A DNA stretch of 64,000 bases from Lasiosphaeria ovina (lineage: Eukaryota > Ascomycota > Sordariomycetes > Sordariales > Lasiosphaeriaceae): NCBI GenBank assembly GCA_033439765.1, contig JAULSN010000001.1:7378001-7442000 (forward strand). The letters are read 5' to 3'. Both the position numbers and the translations under genes were made by a program. The notes beneath the pieces were generated by a model that saw only the letters and a program-made list of their open reading frames with translations, searched no databases and was not told the origin of the DNA. This document shows, in pieces, positions 1-11,000 of the stretch; within the stretch, counting starts at the first letter, position 1; each line of letters starts with the position of its first letter.

Positions 1-3000
1 TCGTGACCGCACTCTCTCTCCTCACTTGGGCGGCTGTTCTGCTTGCTGGCGAAAAGTGAAGGGAGTCACGCCGACACTTCAGTTGTCCACAGGTGAAGCT
101 AGAGACTAACCCCCCTTCAATGCGGATACACGAAGTACACACAAGACGTATCTTCTGCCAGGCTTGCGGCCGAAGCGGGATCGGCCCCGGCCAGGTGAAC
201 CACCGAGCCCACCCGGGCTGAGGTGCTCGTGATGCATAGCTGCCCTATGCTCCTCCTTTACCTCCAAAACATTGACCTGGTTCTTGGTGTTGTGCAAGAG
301 AGGGGTTTTCTTTTTGCCATGTGCACGGGCAGCAGGCACAAGGCGGGCGAGACCATGTGCCGCCGACTTCCAGTCTGGACTCTGTGATGTGGCGTCTTCC
401 CACATTTCTTCAAGAAAAGTCCGGCTTTCAACGAGAGGGGGTGACTCTGTAAAGCCCTTGTGGGGGTGACAGGATGAGGGGTTGCTTCTTCGAGATATTG
501 CAAAGAAAGCAAAATAAGAATATTACCTAGGTACATAAATTATTATTCGATTTTATTTCGGGGATATGGCTTGAGAATGGGCTGGTGAGCCCAGCATAAA
601 TTCGTAACGGCCGCTCGAGTCACCGCTGTTCCCAAGCAGAGACACCTTTGTATTCCGTACATACGGAGTAGGAAATGGCAGTTGCTGTTCTTCCCACACC
701 GTCGCTGTGCTGTGACATTCATCGCCTCCTCGCGGGCGGCCCTCGATCAATCAGGCAGGCAAACCAAGGCGAGTCGGAGTGGAACGCTGACCGCCAGCGG
801 ATCGGGTGAAGCGACCGTGTGTTTTCCACCAGTCATTGATTCCCAAGTCGTAAATGCATCCTGTCATGCTTCCCTCGGACGGGCCGTTGCCGATCTGATG
901 AGCCACAGACAGAAAGAGAGCGAGGCGCAACAACAAATCAAAAAGGCTACTACGTGGGGCTGAGCAAATATGCAGCCCTTCAGCTCCGCATATTGCTGGA
1001 AGGGAGAATTAAAAAAAAAACCCCCGTTTTGGGCTGGCTGGCTGGTTGGCTGGCCCCAATGCACCGCCGTTATGGCCGTTTTTTTGTCGGTTTGGTCGGG
1101 TCGTCTCAGGGAGAACAGCCGAATGGAGGAGGGTTGCCATCACGAGGACTTGTTCTTCAGCCCTGTAATGCTCCTCTGCGCCCGGGTGAAGTCTGGTCGG
1201 TCTCGAGCGCTTACAACACTCACCTCAGTGATGTCTGCCTTGTTGGGCCACGTCGTGAGACATGCGTGTGAGGAGGAGGGAGGGAGGGGGGGAGGGATGA
1301 CGGGACGATGCCCGAAACCCGCCGAGGTCTTGTTACTTCTTTTTCCCCCCATGGACGTTCCTTCCCATTGCGACTCTCGTGAATTGGGTTTTGGCATTGT
1401 CAAGTTCGACCCCGCCAAAACAGATGGAAGCCAGCCGCCCCCGGTGTGTGTGTGTGTGTCTGTGAGGTTTCTCAGGGTCCACATGGGTGTGGGGAGGGTG
1501 TGGTCGTTGAGACATCAGACCCTTGGACGACCCTATAGACGCTGCCGCGTGTACGTCGTCGCTAGATTGCGCTGCTCAGAAGAGGTCAGTCGGCTGCTCT
1601 ATTTTTCTTGCTCCTCTGCGGGAAGGAAGGAAAAATCCCGCTCCCAATGCTCATATCTTGCCATGGATCTACACATCCGTGACCTCGGGATCACAGGTTC
1701 TTTCCCCAGATTTCTCGGCTGCAGATCATGGCTCATGTCGACGTGGGGCCAGCGCGCAAGCGAGGCAAGCCAATGCCATTACCGCTAGCTGGGCCATTTC
1801 CCCCGCGGTCATGTGTACCGAAATGGCATTGATTACGCAAATTCCAGCCTTCTCTTGCCGCCTGCCGCCTGTTAGCCCGCCTGCCAGCCCGCCCACGCCA
1901 CTTGCCGCTGGGAGACTCGGGACTTGGAGCCTGATGAGGAAGCTTGCTAGGTTTATTACTCCGTAGCAGACGCGGGATCAGGCCGTTGCTGGTTTGCTGT
2001 CAGAACTCCCGTTTTCAGAGCACGCCGTTCTGCTCTTGGTTGACTTTGTCACTGAGGCGGTGCGCTCAAGTGACCGGCACGACAACATCCTACTTGACGA
2101 GCCCCCCACCTCGGTGCTGCCCCAGGACGATCTGTTTGTCGTATTTAATTACCTATTTAATACAGGATACGTATCTTGTAATCCGTTCAGTTAGTTGCAC
2201 ATCAGCTTACTTTCGGCCAGCCGAGTCAGCACCGGAATCGATACTCTTGCTTCCCCGGATGACACACTTGCTGACGGAGCCATGCCACCCATGAGGCTGG
2301 TACTTGTGGGAATGCACTATCGAGCAGATGACATTGAGTCGAATTCAATGATAACCCCGAACTCAGACAGAAGCAGCCATTGCCCGAGCGGCGAGCGGGA
2401 TGGTCGAGGATAAATTGGGCTGCTACTACGGTAGTTGTCTGAGAGTTATCCGTACATGCCATTTTAAGGTGCCCAAAACGGTCACCTGAGTTAAGCGGCA
2501 CCGGGAACCGTGTGAGGACGAGCATGCCGTTCGGCAGGCACTCGGGAGACTCGAGGCGCCCTCTTCCATGTGTGGAATCAATCACACGTGGCAGCATATT
2601 GGGACGGACGTATGGGACTTTTCAGCGGTGACCACGCACACGGTACGAGCACTCCGTACTTATGTGCACCGCATCGTAGGGCCGATACTCCATGTCTTTG
2701 TGGATGCGCCAGGTGCTGTAGATACTTAGGTAGGTAATACATACTCGGGGCAGAGTCGAATATTTGCCAGACTGCTTGACTGCTTCACTGTCCAACATGC
2801 AATGCCCGAATATCTTTTGCCTGACGTAACACCTGAGGTGATTGCTGGCGGGCCGATTGTTGAGACCCGTGATTCGAGATCGATCTACTGTAGTAGGCAG
2901 GCGATATGCAAGCAGTGTAGATCTGCAGTGATTGCTAGCAGGGCAGGAGCTGCAACCGTCAGTCACTTGGGAGATGCCCCGAGAAGAAGCATTCCTGGCA

Positions 3001-6000
3001 GCTGGAGGACCCCAGTTTGGCATGATGTCAGCAGCCGGTGGGGCAACACCAAACGCCGCTACTGCCCCGCAGTCCGTTATTTGCATCCATCCGTTTAGCG
3101 GTCAGCGGCAACTAACAACCTGACATATCTTAGAGTCTCCAAAGGCTTCATATTTAACTCTCAGAGAGCTTACTGGACGCATTTGCAGTCAATGAAATCG
3201 CCAGGGGACAATTCGGCGATGGCGTACTATAACCTAGATTGCAAATTGGCTTTCGGCCGATTCGGCCGTGGGGAGAGTGCAGATCGACCAATTCTTCAAT
3301 TTCTCTAAAGTCATACTTTCCTCGATCCAATTGCTTCACAAACAACGCTCCCTCCCGATGGATAGGTGCAGTACGGGCGACATGGCTGAGACACGAAGCC
3401 AATTCTGGTCTTGCTCGAAACAAAACTTTTATTTTGGCATTTTTTTTGAAAATTCATCAATTTTTCCTCGATTTGATATTTTCCCCCTTTTTCCTTATTT
3501 CTCTCCCACACTTTACGCCTCTCAATGTCTTCACGGCTTGTAGAGCCCACGAGTTCACCAACTGCTCGGTACTCCGTACGGCCTTGAGATACAGGAAACA
3601 TTCACAAGAGGCAGTACCAAATACCCCGAGTTCGGCCAGTCCGCGCAAGCCCTGGTTGATGAATGGCCTTGCAATGTCTAGCATTACACAAGAACAGCTG
3701 CAAGTCATCCATTCCATCCCATCCGTTAGGAGCGCTGCCCTTGTCCATCTCGCGCCGTACCGCATCGACGCCCGGCTTGGCCCTTTCCTCGCCGCTGCAC
3801 ATACTGAAAACTGATAGTGGGTGTGTATGTGCACGTCTGTAGGAAGTACGCAACTCACCGCGACACCACGACACCACGACGTAGTGACGGCGCGGCGCGG
3901 CGCGGCGCAACAAAATCCCATGCTCTAACTCACACATCATGGTGTCGAGGTCGCGGCCATAGATTTGAACGCCGAATAAGCCACTGTGCCTCCTCCCAAA
4001 ACCCGGCACTTGGGCGCCAGTCTTCTGCGTCCTCTCTCGACTGGTCGCAGGAGCTGTCCTCAGCAGCTCACGGGGATATTAGTATTGCCTGCGTACCGTG
4101 CATGCGAATTATAGACCCCCAATATCTGCTGATCAGGGGGGTAGCCGTGGAGAGCTCGTCGCTCCCCGACTGAGACGGGTTTCCAGCCATTGGTATCCTC
4201 CAATCTACGTCAAACGAGACCATCGCCTGGATCGATATACGACCCAGCTCCCATCTGACCTTTTGCCAACCATTTTCGCAAGTCCGAGATGCGGGTTCCA
4301 GCGTGATCCCAGCGCCACGGGTCATCAATGGCAACGGTCTCACATACCGCTTTCTGGGCAAACCAGTTACCGTTCGCCTGCGATTTAGTGAAGTTGGCCA
4401 GAGACAATGGCCCTGCTGGTCGGGAGTCTCTCGACAAGCGGTTTGGTCATGCGCGCGACTCTGAGTGGCACGGCGCTGGATCAATTTCGGTGTCACGGAC
4501 AAGACGGCCCAATGCCCACGAATCCGATGAATATCGAAGCGAAGCCTGGGGAAACACAGCCCTTCTCAACAGCCACTCGTGGTAGGTTGGTTGGTCGTCA
4601 TTTAACACGAGTTTCCGCGTCTCCTTAGCGATCGAATGTCGCACAATGCCCAATACGGATAGTTCACGGCCAACTGCTGAAGCTTTGGCTCAACAGTATG
4701 GTTTGCCACCTGGCATCGGGCTGTTGACTAGCTCCGGAGTACCACCAGTCACCACCCCCGTCCTCTTGTGCTCCCGCGTGGGGGGGGGGCGGGGCAGCCG
4801 GCAATGGGGGGAAGGGGGTCTCCGGGGGAGGGGGCGTCAAGCCTCGTCGAGGCTGAGGTCATCTGGAGAGCACCGAACAATTGGATTGGTCACGGCCAAT
4901 CCCAGACCAGAATACTCATCGCAAGCGACCATTCCTCCGCTGTGTAGCCGCATCTTGAACACGATTGTTCGTCCCTTTGGCGTGCTGGCTGCGGCCTTGA
5001 GAACCAGCCCCGAGAGAGTCGGTGTGCAGTGCTATCAGCTCTGAAGAATGAACATCTGACATGGGAGCTGTTTGACGGCAGGCCACGATTCCGTCCTTCC
5101 TCCGTGTAACTTGAGAGGACGCGCAGGCTGCAATCACGTCGCCACCGCTCCGGGGAAACAGGGCTATAATGCTTCGGTCCGTTCCTTTCTTACGGCCAAT
5201 CTGCTGTCATTTGTGAGTTTGTGGGGGGGTGGTCAGACTTCCACTACTCCCCCATCTCAGTCGAGAGGCCAAGTCGGGGTAGGTGAGACGGACTCGGTGA
5301 ACCTTGCCGCGCTCCTGCATAGCCAATGAGAGAGCGGTTCTTGAGGCTGCGATGCTGACAGACACCAAAGGGCAAGCACGGCAGTTGGTTTGGCCTCCCT
5401 GCTCAACCCAAAAGTCAAATACTACAAGTCTCCCAAGACAACGGAGATGCTGAAGATGGTTTCCTCTGTGACGTAGGTTGTATCTTCCGCGGATACAGAT
5501 ACGTTATGTCTCGCGAGCAACTTATGAGGCCCACTTGGGAAAGACAACAGAAGTTCCGAGAAAAGGATGAGTGCGGAACTGCGACTCACCGACAGCTCCA
5601 AGATGGAGAGGCAGATCGCGTACTTCAGTCCGATGTTGAGTCTTCAGGATCCAAGGCAAGGTGTGGGTTGGTACGTGGTACGAAAGACTAACCGATTTCC
5701 AGAAACTACTCCGTACCTTGTATAGAGTTGTCTCTCTTCTCTTTATTATTATGTCACCTTTGTTCTTAGGTTTGGGCTTGCTCTTGGCCAATACCGTCTG
5801 TGAAACGGTCCGCCATCCCAGATGGAAGCTACCTAACCTACTTACTGGCTCTGGGCCTTTGCAAGGAAATCCGGTCCCGAGGTGGCAGATGGACGGCTTA
5901 ATTCTCCGTACGGAGATGTGCATCGGGGACAATAAGCAACATCACCCCCCTGCGCGTGCTCTGTTGCCAGCCCCGAAAAGCCAACTACGAAGTACTCCGT

Positions 6001-6200
6001 ACCGTTCCAACAGGCTGGTAGGCTTTCCAGGGTCCTTGCCTGACCGCCTCTTCCTGTTATGTGCAGGCTGAGGCGCACCCTTCTCCGCGAAGGCTAAAGG
6101 GCCGGCTAAATCGCCTTGCTGGAAGCCCAGCCGACTGGCCGGTGTAGCTGGGCGCCCCATGTAGCGGATCATCCCAGCTAGCCAATTTACCCGGAAGGCG
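1..6200. other. Gene-free region, left end
   Basis: I see no supportable gene here. Open frames reach at most about 270 codons (970-1788), overlap each other on both strands, match no family I recognise and have no consistent start or splice context. The stretch contains a short GT run near 1444-1458, GC-rich low-complexity DNA around 3880-3910 (GGCGC repeats) and a G-rich tract near 4780-4840. Five copies of the 9-mer TACTCCGTA or its complement lie here (662, 1957, 3570, 5707, 5993), plus the 12-bp palindrome CTCCGTACGGAG at 5904-5915. It may hold long UTRs, non-coding transcripts or decayed sequence; nothing separates these options. Confidence 0.6.
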
Positions 6201-7415
6201 GAGGACTAGGGCACACGGTCGGCAGCTGGAGCGCTTATGGCGGTGACTGTCTCTAACTTGCGGATTTGGGCACTGTTCAGAACTGACACAACACAACACA
6301 GACAAAGCACTCCGCTGCCCGCGCCGACCGAATCGGGCGGGGCGGGATCGGCGAAGGAGAGGAAATTGGCAGACGCCTCGTGACAAGAACAGACAGCTCT
6401 TGTCTTCTTTGGGATCTGAATCAAGCGAGTCCCGAAGGCGCCCCAAGCGCGTGTTTGCTGCGTGACTGTTTCGCGCAACTGGCGCGTTTCGTTTCGTTTC
6501 GCCCTCCCGCGGGCGGCGCGGGGGGGGGGGTTACGGACGGGGGTATGAACGGATGGACGGACGGACGGACGGCCAGCTGATAGGGCCCGGACCCTTTTGC
6601 TCACCACGCCAAAGCACTGCGAACGAACATAACAGAAGCTGTTCCATGGTTTGTTCTTGTCGTCTGCCCGTGTGTCACAACGAGAACGAGACGGTGAGAG
6701 GGATGGAGAGAGGACCTGTCTGGATGGCAAACGGCTCAGCTTGTCCGCCGCCTACCAGTCAGCCGTGTCGATCCCGACACAACGCCTCTTCCTTTCCGCT
6801 CGCTCCCAGGACTTGGAAAGGGGTTGGACCAGAACGGTCCGCCAATGTGAAGGGTAAACGGACACAGACCGCGATCGCGCGTTATGTTTCTCGACTCTGC
6901 GACCCGAGCTAGTCGTCAGTGGTGGGCTTGTCGTCGCCATCGCGTCGTGGTCCGATGCTTACCAACTAACTACCCAACAGCCAGCCAACACACACCCAAC
7001 AAACAACAGGACGTAACCTCCCTCTTACTAAGCATTCATCCCTACCTCGAGAGTTTACCATTACAAATGTTTCCGAGCCTTTGGACTGACTGCAGGGAAC
7101 TTTTTCTCGTCAGTCTTATTTCTCCTTCCTGGGGAAAAGGTCCGCCCCATCATCACCTCGTGGTGCTGCAGCAGCGCCGCGATGGGACAGCAACTAAACT
7201 TTTAGTGTATCCCTCCTGCCGGTGTCGTCGTAAAGCAAGCGCCCCCCCCCCCCCTCCCCCAACCTCAAAGTGGTTCAACAGACTGTCCTGATGGTTACGT
7301 GCGGATCGCGCCACACGCCCGCGCCTCTGATACATATTCGATACATGGCGATATACGCAACTCCTTCCATAGGGGTTGTATGTATGTCACGCGTTGGTTC
7401 GCTTGAGGCTACACT

Positions 7416-7480
7416 ACCTGACCTGACCTGACCTGACCTGACCTGACCTGACCTGACCTGACCTGACCTGACCTGACCTG
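7416..7480. repeat. (ACCTG)13 pentanucleotide tandem repeat
   Basis: Thirteen perfect head-to-tail copies of ACCTG (65 bp), followed by ACATGG. On the complementary strand this reads CAGGT, which contains the core of a splice donor (CAG|GT) in every unit. Perfect arrays of this length are usually polymorphic between strains. Confidence 0.97.
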
Positions 7481-7526
7481 ACATGGCCTGCTCTGGGGGC
7501 TGAAAAAAAGGGAAGCTCGGGTCTCT

Positions 7527-7530
<4 letters not shown>

Positions 7531-7560
<30 letters not shown>
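7531..7560. repeat. (CA)15 dinucleotide microsatellite
   Basis: Fifteen perfect CA units lying 50 bp downstream of the ACCTG array. Alternating purine-pyrimidine DNA of this type can adopt Z-form; no gene context is visible. Confidence 0.97.
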
Positions 7561-7561
<1 letters not shown>

Positions 7562-8964
7562 CGTACGGGAATAGAAGAAATTGCCGCGGCGCGCGGCGGT
7601 GACGAATTTCCCAAGAGACGAAGTGCGTTGTACAGAGAGTATGCCCGTTAGTTGATTTTGTGTTTGCTGGATCGTCGTGAAACACTTTCACCACGCCGCT
7701 TGTCTGCACCAGCCACGAGACCATGCCTTTTTTTTCCCCGTCTTTCCCCTTCTCTCAGTATATTCAAGCCTGTCATCTACGTAACACTCTATCCCGAGCA
7801 ACCCGAATTAGTCCAGTGTGGGTTGGCGGCGTTGGCAGCCTTTTTTCTACATCATATCGAGCACGCGCTTGTTACACGACGCTGGCGGCATGGCGAGACA
7901 GGTAGGGGAAGGCAAGGCAGGTAGCTAGGTATGTTGTATGTTGTGTTGTACCTGTAGGAAGGGAATGTGTGTGGACAGATCTGGGCTCCGTCCGAACTCA
8001 TGTGCAGGTTGTCAGTTCTCAGTCACCGGTTGTCAGTTTGTTCGGGCGCATCCCTCCCTCCCTCTCACCACCTCCTCCCCCTTACCTTCCCGGTTGCTGT
8101 CAGTGAGCAAACGCTGGCCGGGTCGGGTCCCGAGAACCTCGCAGCGCAACCAACCCCCAAAGCAGCTCTCGCTCTCACTCTGTCTCTGTCTCTGCCTGTC
8201 TGCAACTCTTTTCGACCTCGCTCTCTTCCACCCCCCCTCGTCTCACCATCCATCCGCACCACCTTCGGCGCGGGAAACCGGCCGGCGGGCAAGGCCCAGG
8301 GCGTTCTAGGCACCCGGGCCAGAATGCGTGCTAAAATATGGAATTCACTCGCCCCGCCGAGAACTGGTGACTGACTGACTGACCTGATGCGGGCTAGTAA
8401 TTGCATTTGCCCTCTGGTTGGCTCTAAACTAACGGCGTGATCGTTCCCTCTTTCTTTTTTTCCGCGTCCAGCCTCCTGACTGCCGGTTTCCACTCCCTCC
8501 CTTCCTACCTATCGTTTCAGTGAGTCTTGCTTTTATTCATTTCTTGATCTTTAATCGGGTTGGTTGGCTGGCCGGGTGGTTGGGCCGGACGGGACGAGAC
8601 AAGAACAACGTGGTAAGAGACGAGGATGAAATGGCCCTGGCCCAGCCCGGCCCAGCCCTTTTGTTGCCTCAGAACAGACAGACAAACAGACCTACCGCCC
8701 CGCGTGCACGCAGTTTATTTATTTTTTTCGGAAATACCCCATGCAGCTCCAAATAATAATATTATGTATCATGGCGTGGTTGTCAGTCTGTCGCGGGGTC
8801 AGTGAGGCTCAGTCGTGATCACGGGTTGCCCATCTGAAACGACAACCAGCCGGCCGCCCTATTTTCGCTCGCCACAGACCGACCACCACCACCCCCAGGC
8901 ATTCAATTCAATTCAACCCACCCCGCGCCGCCTCCTCCCTCCCTCGCTCCCTCCCGTCTGCCTA

Positions 8965-8992
<28 letters not shown>
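8965..8992. repeat. (CCTG)7 tetranucleotide repeat
   Basis: Seven perfect CCTG units inside a longer pyrimidine-rich stretch (about 8930-9010) with CTCC-type degenerate repeats on both sides. Confidence 0.95.
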
Positions 8993-8996
<4 letters not shown>

Positions 8997-9255
8997 CTCC
9001 CTCCACCCTCCGGCAGCAGGGACGGACGGGGGCGGACGGGTCGGGGGGCCTAGCTACCTTACCTACCAATGCATTTTTTTTCATTGGCCCTTTCACACGG
9101 GGTTTAGAATTCCGCGCCGTACGTAGCAGTACTCTCGTCGCTCACGCTATTTCGCCGTTTTGCCTGTGTTGTTGTTTGTGTGCATCCATGTACCGGTATG
9201 TGATGTATGTGTTGCGTGACCGCGTGTCGCGAATACGTTTACGTACGTCTTTTTG

Positions 9256-9395
9256 CAGGGGAAAAGAAACGAGAAAAGAAAAAAGCAAACATGCGAGAAA
9301 AAAGTGACATGATACAGAAAAAAAAAATGAGAAGATAAGCAAAAAGAAAAGAAGAAGAAAAAGAAACTCAAAAAAAAAAAAAAAAAAAAAAAAAA
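9256..9395. repeat. Purine-rich tract ending in A26
   Basis: About 140 bp made almost entirely of A and G on the plus strand, broken by a few pyrimidines, ending in 26 consecutive A residues (9370-9395). It is low-complexity, non-coding and strongly strand-asymmetric. Confidence 0.9.
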
Positions 9396-9601
9396 CTCAC
9401 CGAATATCGCCGGCAGACGTCTTGCCTCTCTCTTTCTGTGGCTGACGGCCTTACTCAGTGCCGGCCGGATATCTCGGAGGGATGGAGGGAAGCCGTGTCG
9501 TCGGTCGGCGCTGTGGCTGCTGAGCTGAGCAGAGCGCCGTGCCGTTGGTGCGAGCAAAACAGGCAGACAAACATGAGTCTAGAAGGAAGAGCGAGTAATA
9601 A

Positions 9602-9609
<8 letters not shown>

Positions 9610-9637
<28 letters not shown>
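9610..9637. repeat. (CT)14 dinucleotide repeat
   Basis: Fourteen perfect CT units. It sits 215 bp after the purine-rich tract, so purine-rich and pyrimidine-rich strands switch over a short distance. Confidence 0.95.
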
Positions 9638-9641
<4 letters not shown>

Positions 9642-11000
9642 GTACCGGCGTCATCTCTGCACACACACACACCGACCGGCAGCGTCTAGTCCGGTTTTGG
9701 AGAGCGAAGCGGTTGCGGTTGCGGGAGAAGAAGGATGAGGAGGGGAAGCGACGCTTGGCAAGTTGCTTTTTTTCTCTCGTCTTCAGTAATACAATTGGTA
9801 AAAGAGGAAAAGAAAAAAAAACAATAAAAAGAAGAACCCTCGTCAATCTCTCCTTGCCTGTTGGTTTTACGCAACCAAAACAGCGGGCGGCAGGAGGTTG
9901 AACTGCCTACACAAGTCACGCAATTGCACTCGCAGTGGGGGGGGTTGGGTTGTGATACATGTGTGTGTCTGAGAGAAAGCAGTCTAGTCTAGTCCAAAAA
10001 GAAAAGTAACCCAGGTCAGGTGTTGAAGAAAGAAAAGGCCAGGTCGAAGCGAGAATAACGGAATAAGACGACACCGGTTTCTGTTACCAGAAGCGATGTG
10101 ATGAGAGGAAACTAGCAGCCAGTCAAGCGAAGGCAAAGCCAACACCACTCTGTCCCTCCCCTCTTTGGCGAGCTCCAGTCTGTCTCCGCAATCGGTCGGG
10201 CAGGTTTCAACAATTGTCGGCAACGCTACACACTTGCCGTCGCCGTGGCTCGAGGGGGAAAGGGGGTGGGGACCGGTCAGGGGCAATGTCAACAATAATC
10301 CGCGAGACACGGGAAATACCGACGAAGACAGGTAACGAGGGTAATGCAGTAGAGTCGTGACAATAGATATTGCATGAGTATTGGCAACATTGAAAGACAG
10401 TAAACAAGTGGAGGCCAGAGGCAGTTCCCCCCTCTCCCTCCCTATTGATACCTAGATATTGTCCAGAGCCTGTGTCAGCTAAGCCTTTAACATGAATGGG
10501 CAGCCCGGAACTGGGCAACAAAGCAGCCAAAAGTCAGAGTGTTGCTGGTAGCCTGAACTTTATCGACTCTCCACAGAATATTCCCCGAGACGGCTGCTGG
10601 TAAGAAGTCAATAGATACTGTGAACGTAACTTGGCTGTTGTGTATCATGGCCGATCGGACAAGTCTCCTTCAAGCTGCCGAAACTCCCGTCTCGAAGGCG
10701 ATAAACATGTTAGAGTCAGACAAAGAACAGCTGCTTGTTGGCTACCAGGCCAAATACCCCCATTCCAGTTGACAAACGCCACATGATAAGGTGGAGTGTA
10801 CCGCTACAATTCTTATTTACATTGACTTTTCGGACCTGAACTTGCTTCCCTGCACATAGCCATTTCCGGGCAGAGTCTCCGGGAATTCGAAATAAACACA
10901 CCAAATTAAGTACGCCCTTTCGACTAGGCGTTGATATTAAAACCCCTTAAATCATACCCAAAGACCTGCTTTGCTATCCAACCATTCCTTTCCTCCCATA

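Larger units (their letters stand above)
6201..10999. other. Gene-free, microsatellite-rich region
   Basis: No gene recognised. The region is unusually dense in simple repeats: GGAC units near 6551-6572, a C run near 7242-7255, (ACCTG)13, (CA)15, (CCTG)7, a purine-rich block at about 9256-9395 ending in 26 A, and (CT)14. Short reading frames across these tracts encode only low-complexity peptides. The final kilobase (10.0-11.0 kb) is ordinary-looking DNA downstream of the minus-strand membrane-protein gene and probably includes its 3'UTR. Confidence 0.6.

Noticed and set aside
970..1788. 272-codon plus-strand frame
   Set aside because: Skewed composition, overlaps other frames on both strands, no motif, no family resemblance and low-complexity DNA beneath it.
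7275..7614. Minus-strand frames encoding repeated SGQVR units
   Set aside because: They are simply the translation of the ACCTG array, which is open in all frames on that strand; there is no gene context on either side.
7416..9637. CRISPR-like arrays or telomeric repeats
   Set aside because: The tandem arrays lack spacers, and no TTAGGG-type telomere repeat is present; they are ordinary microsatellites.
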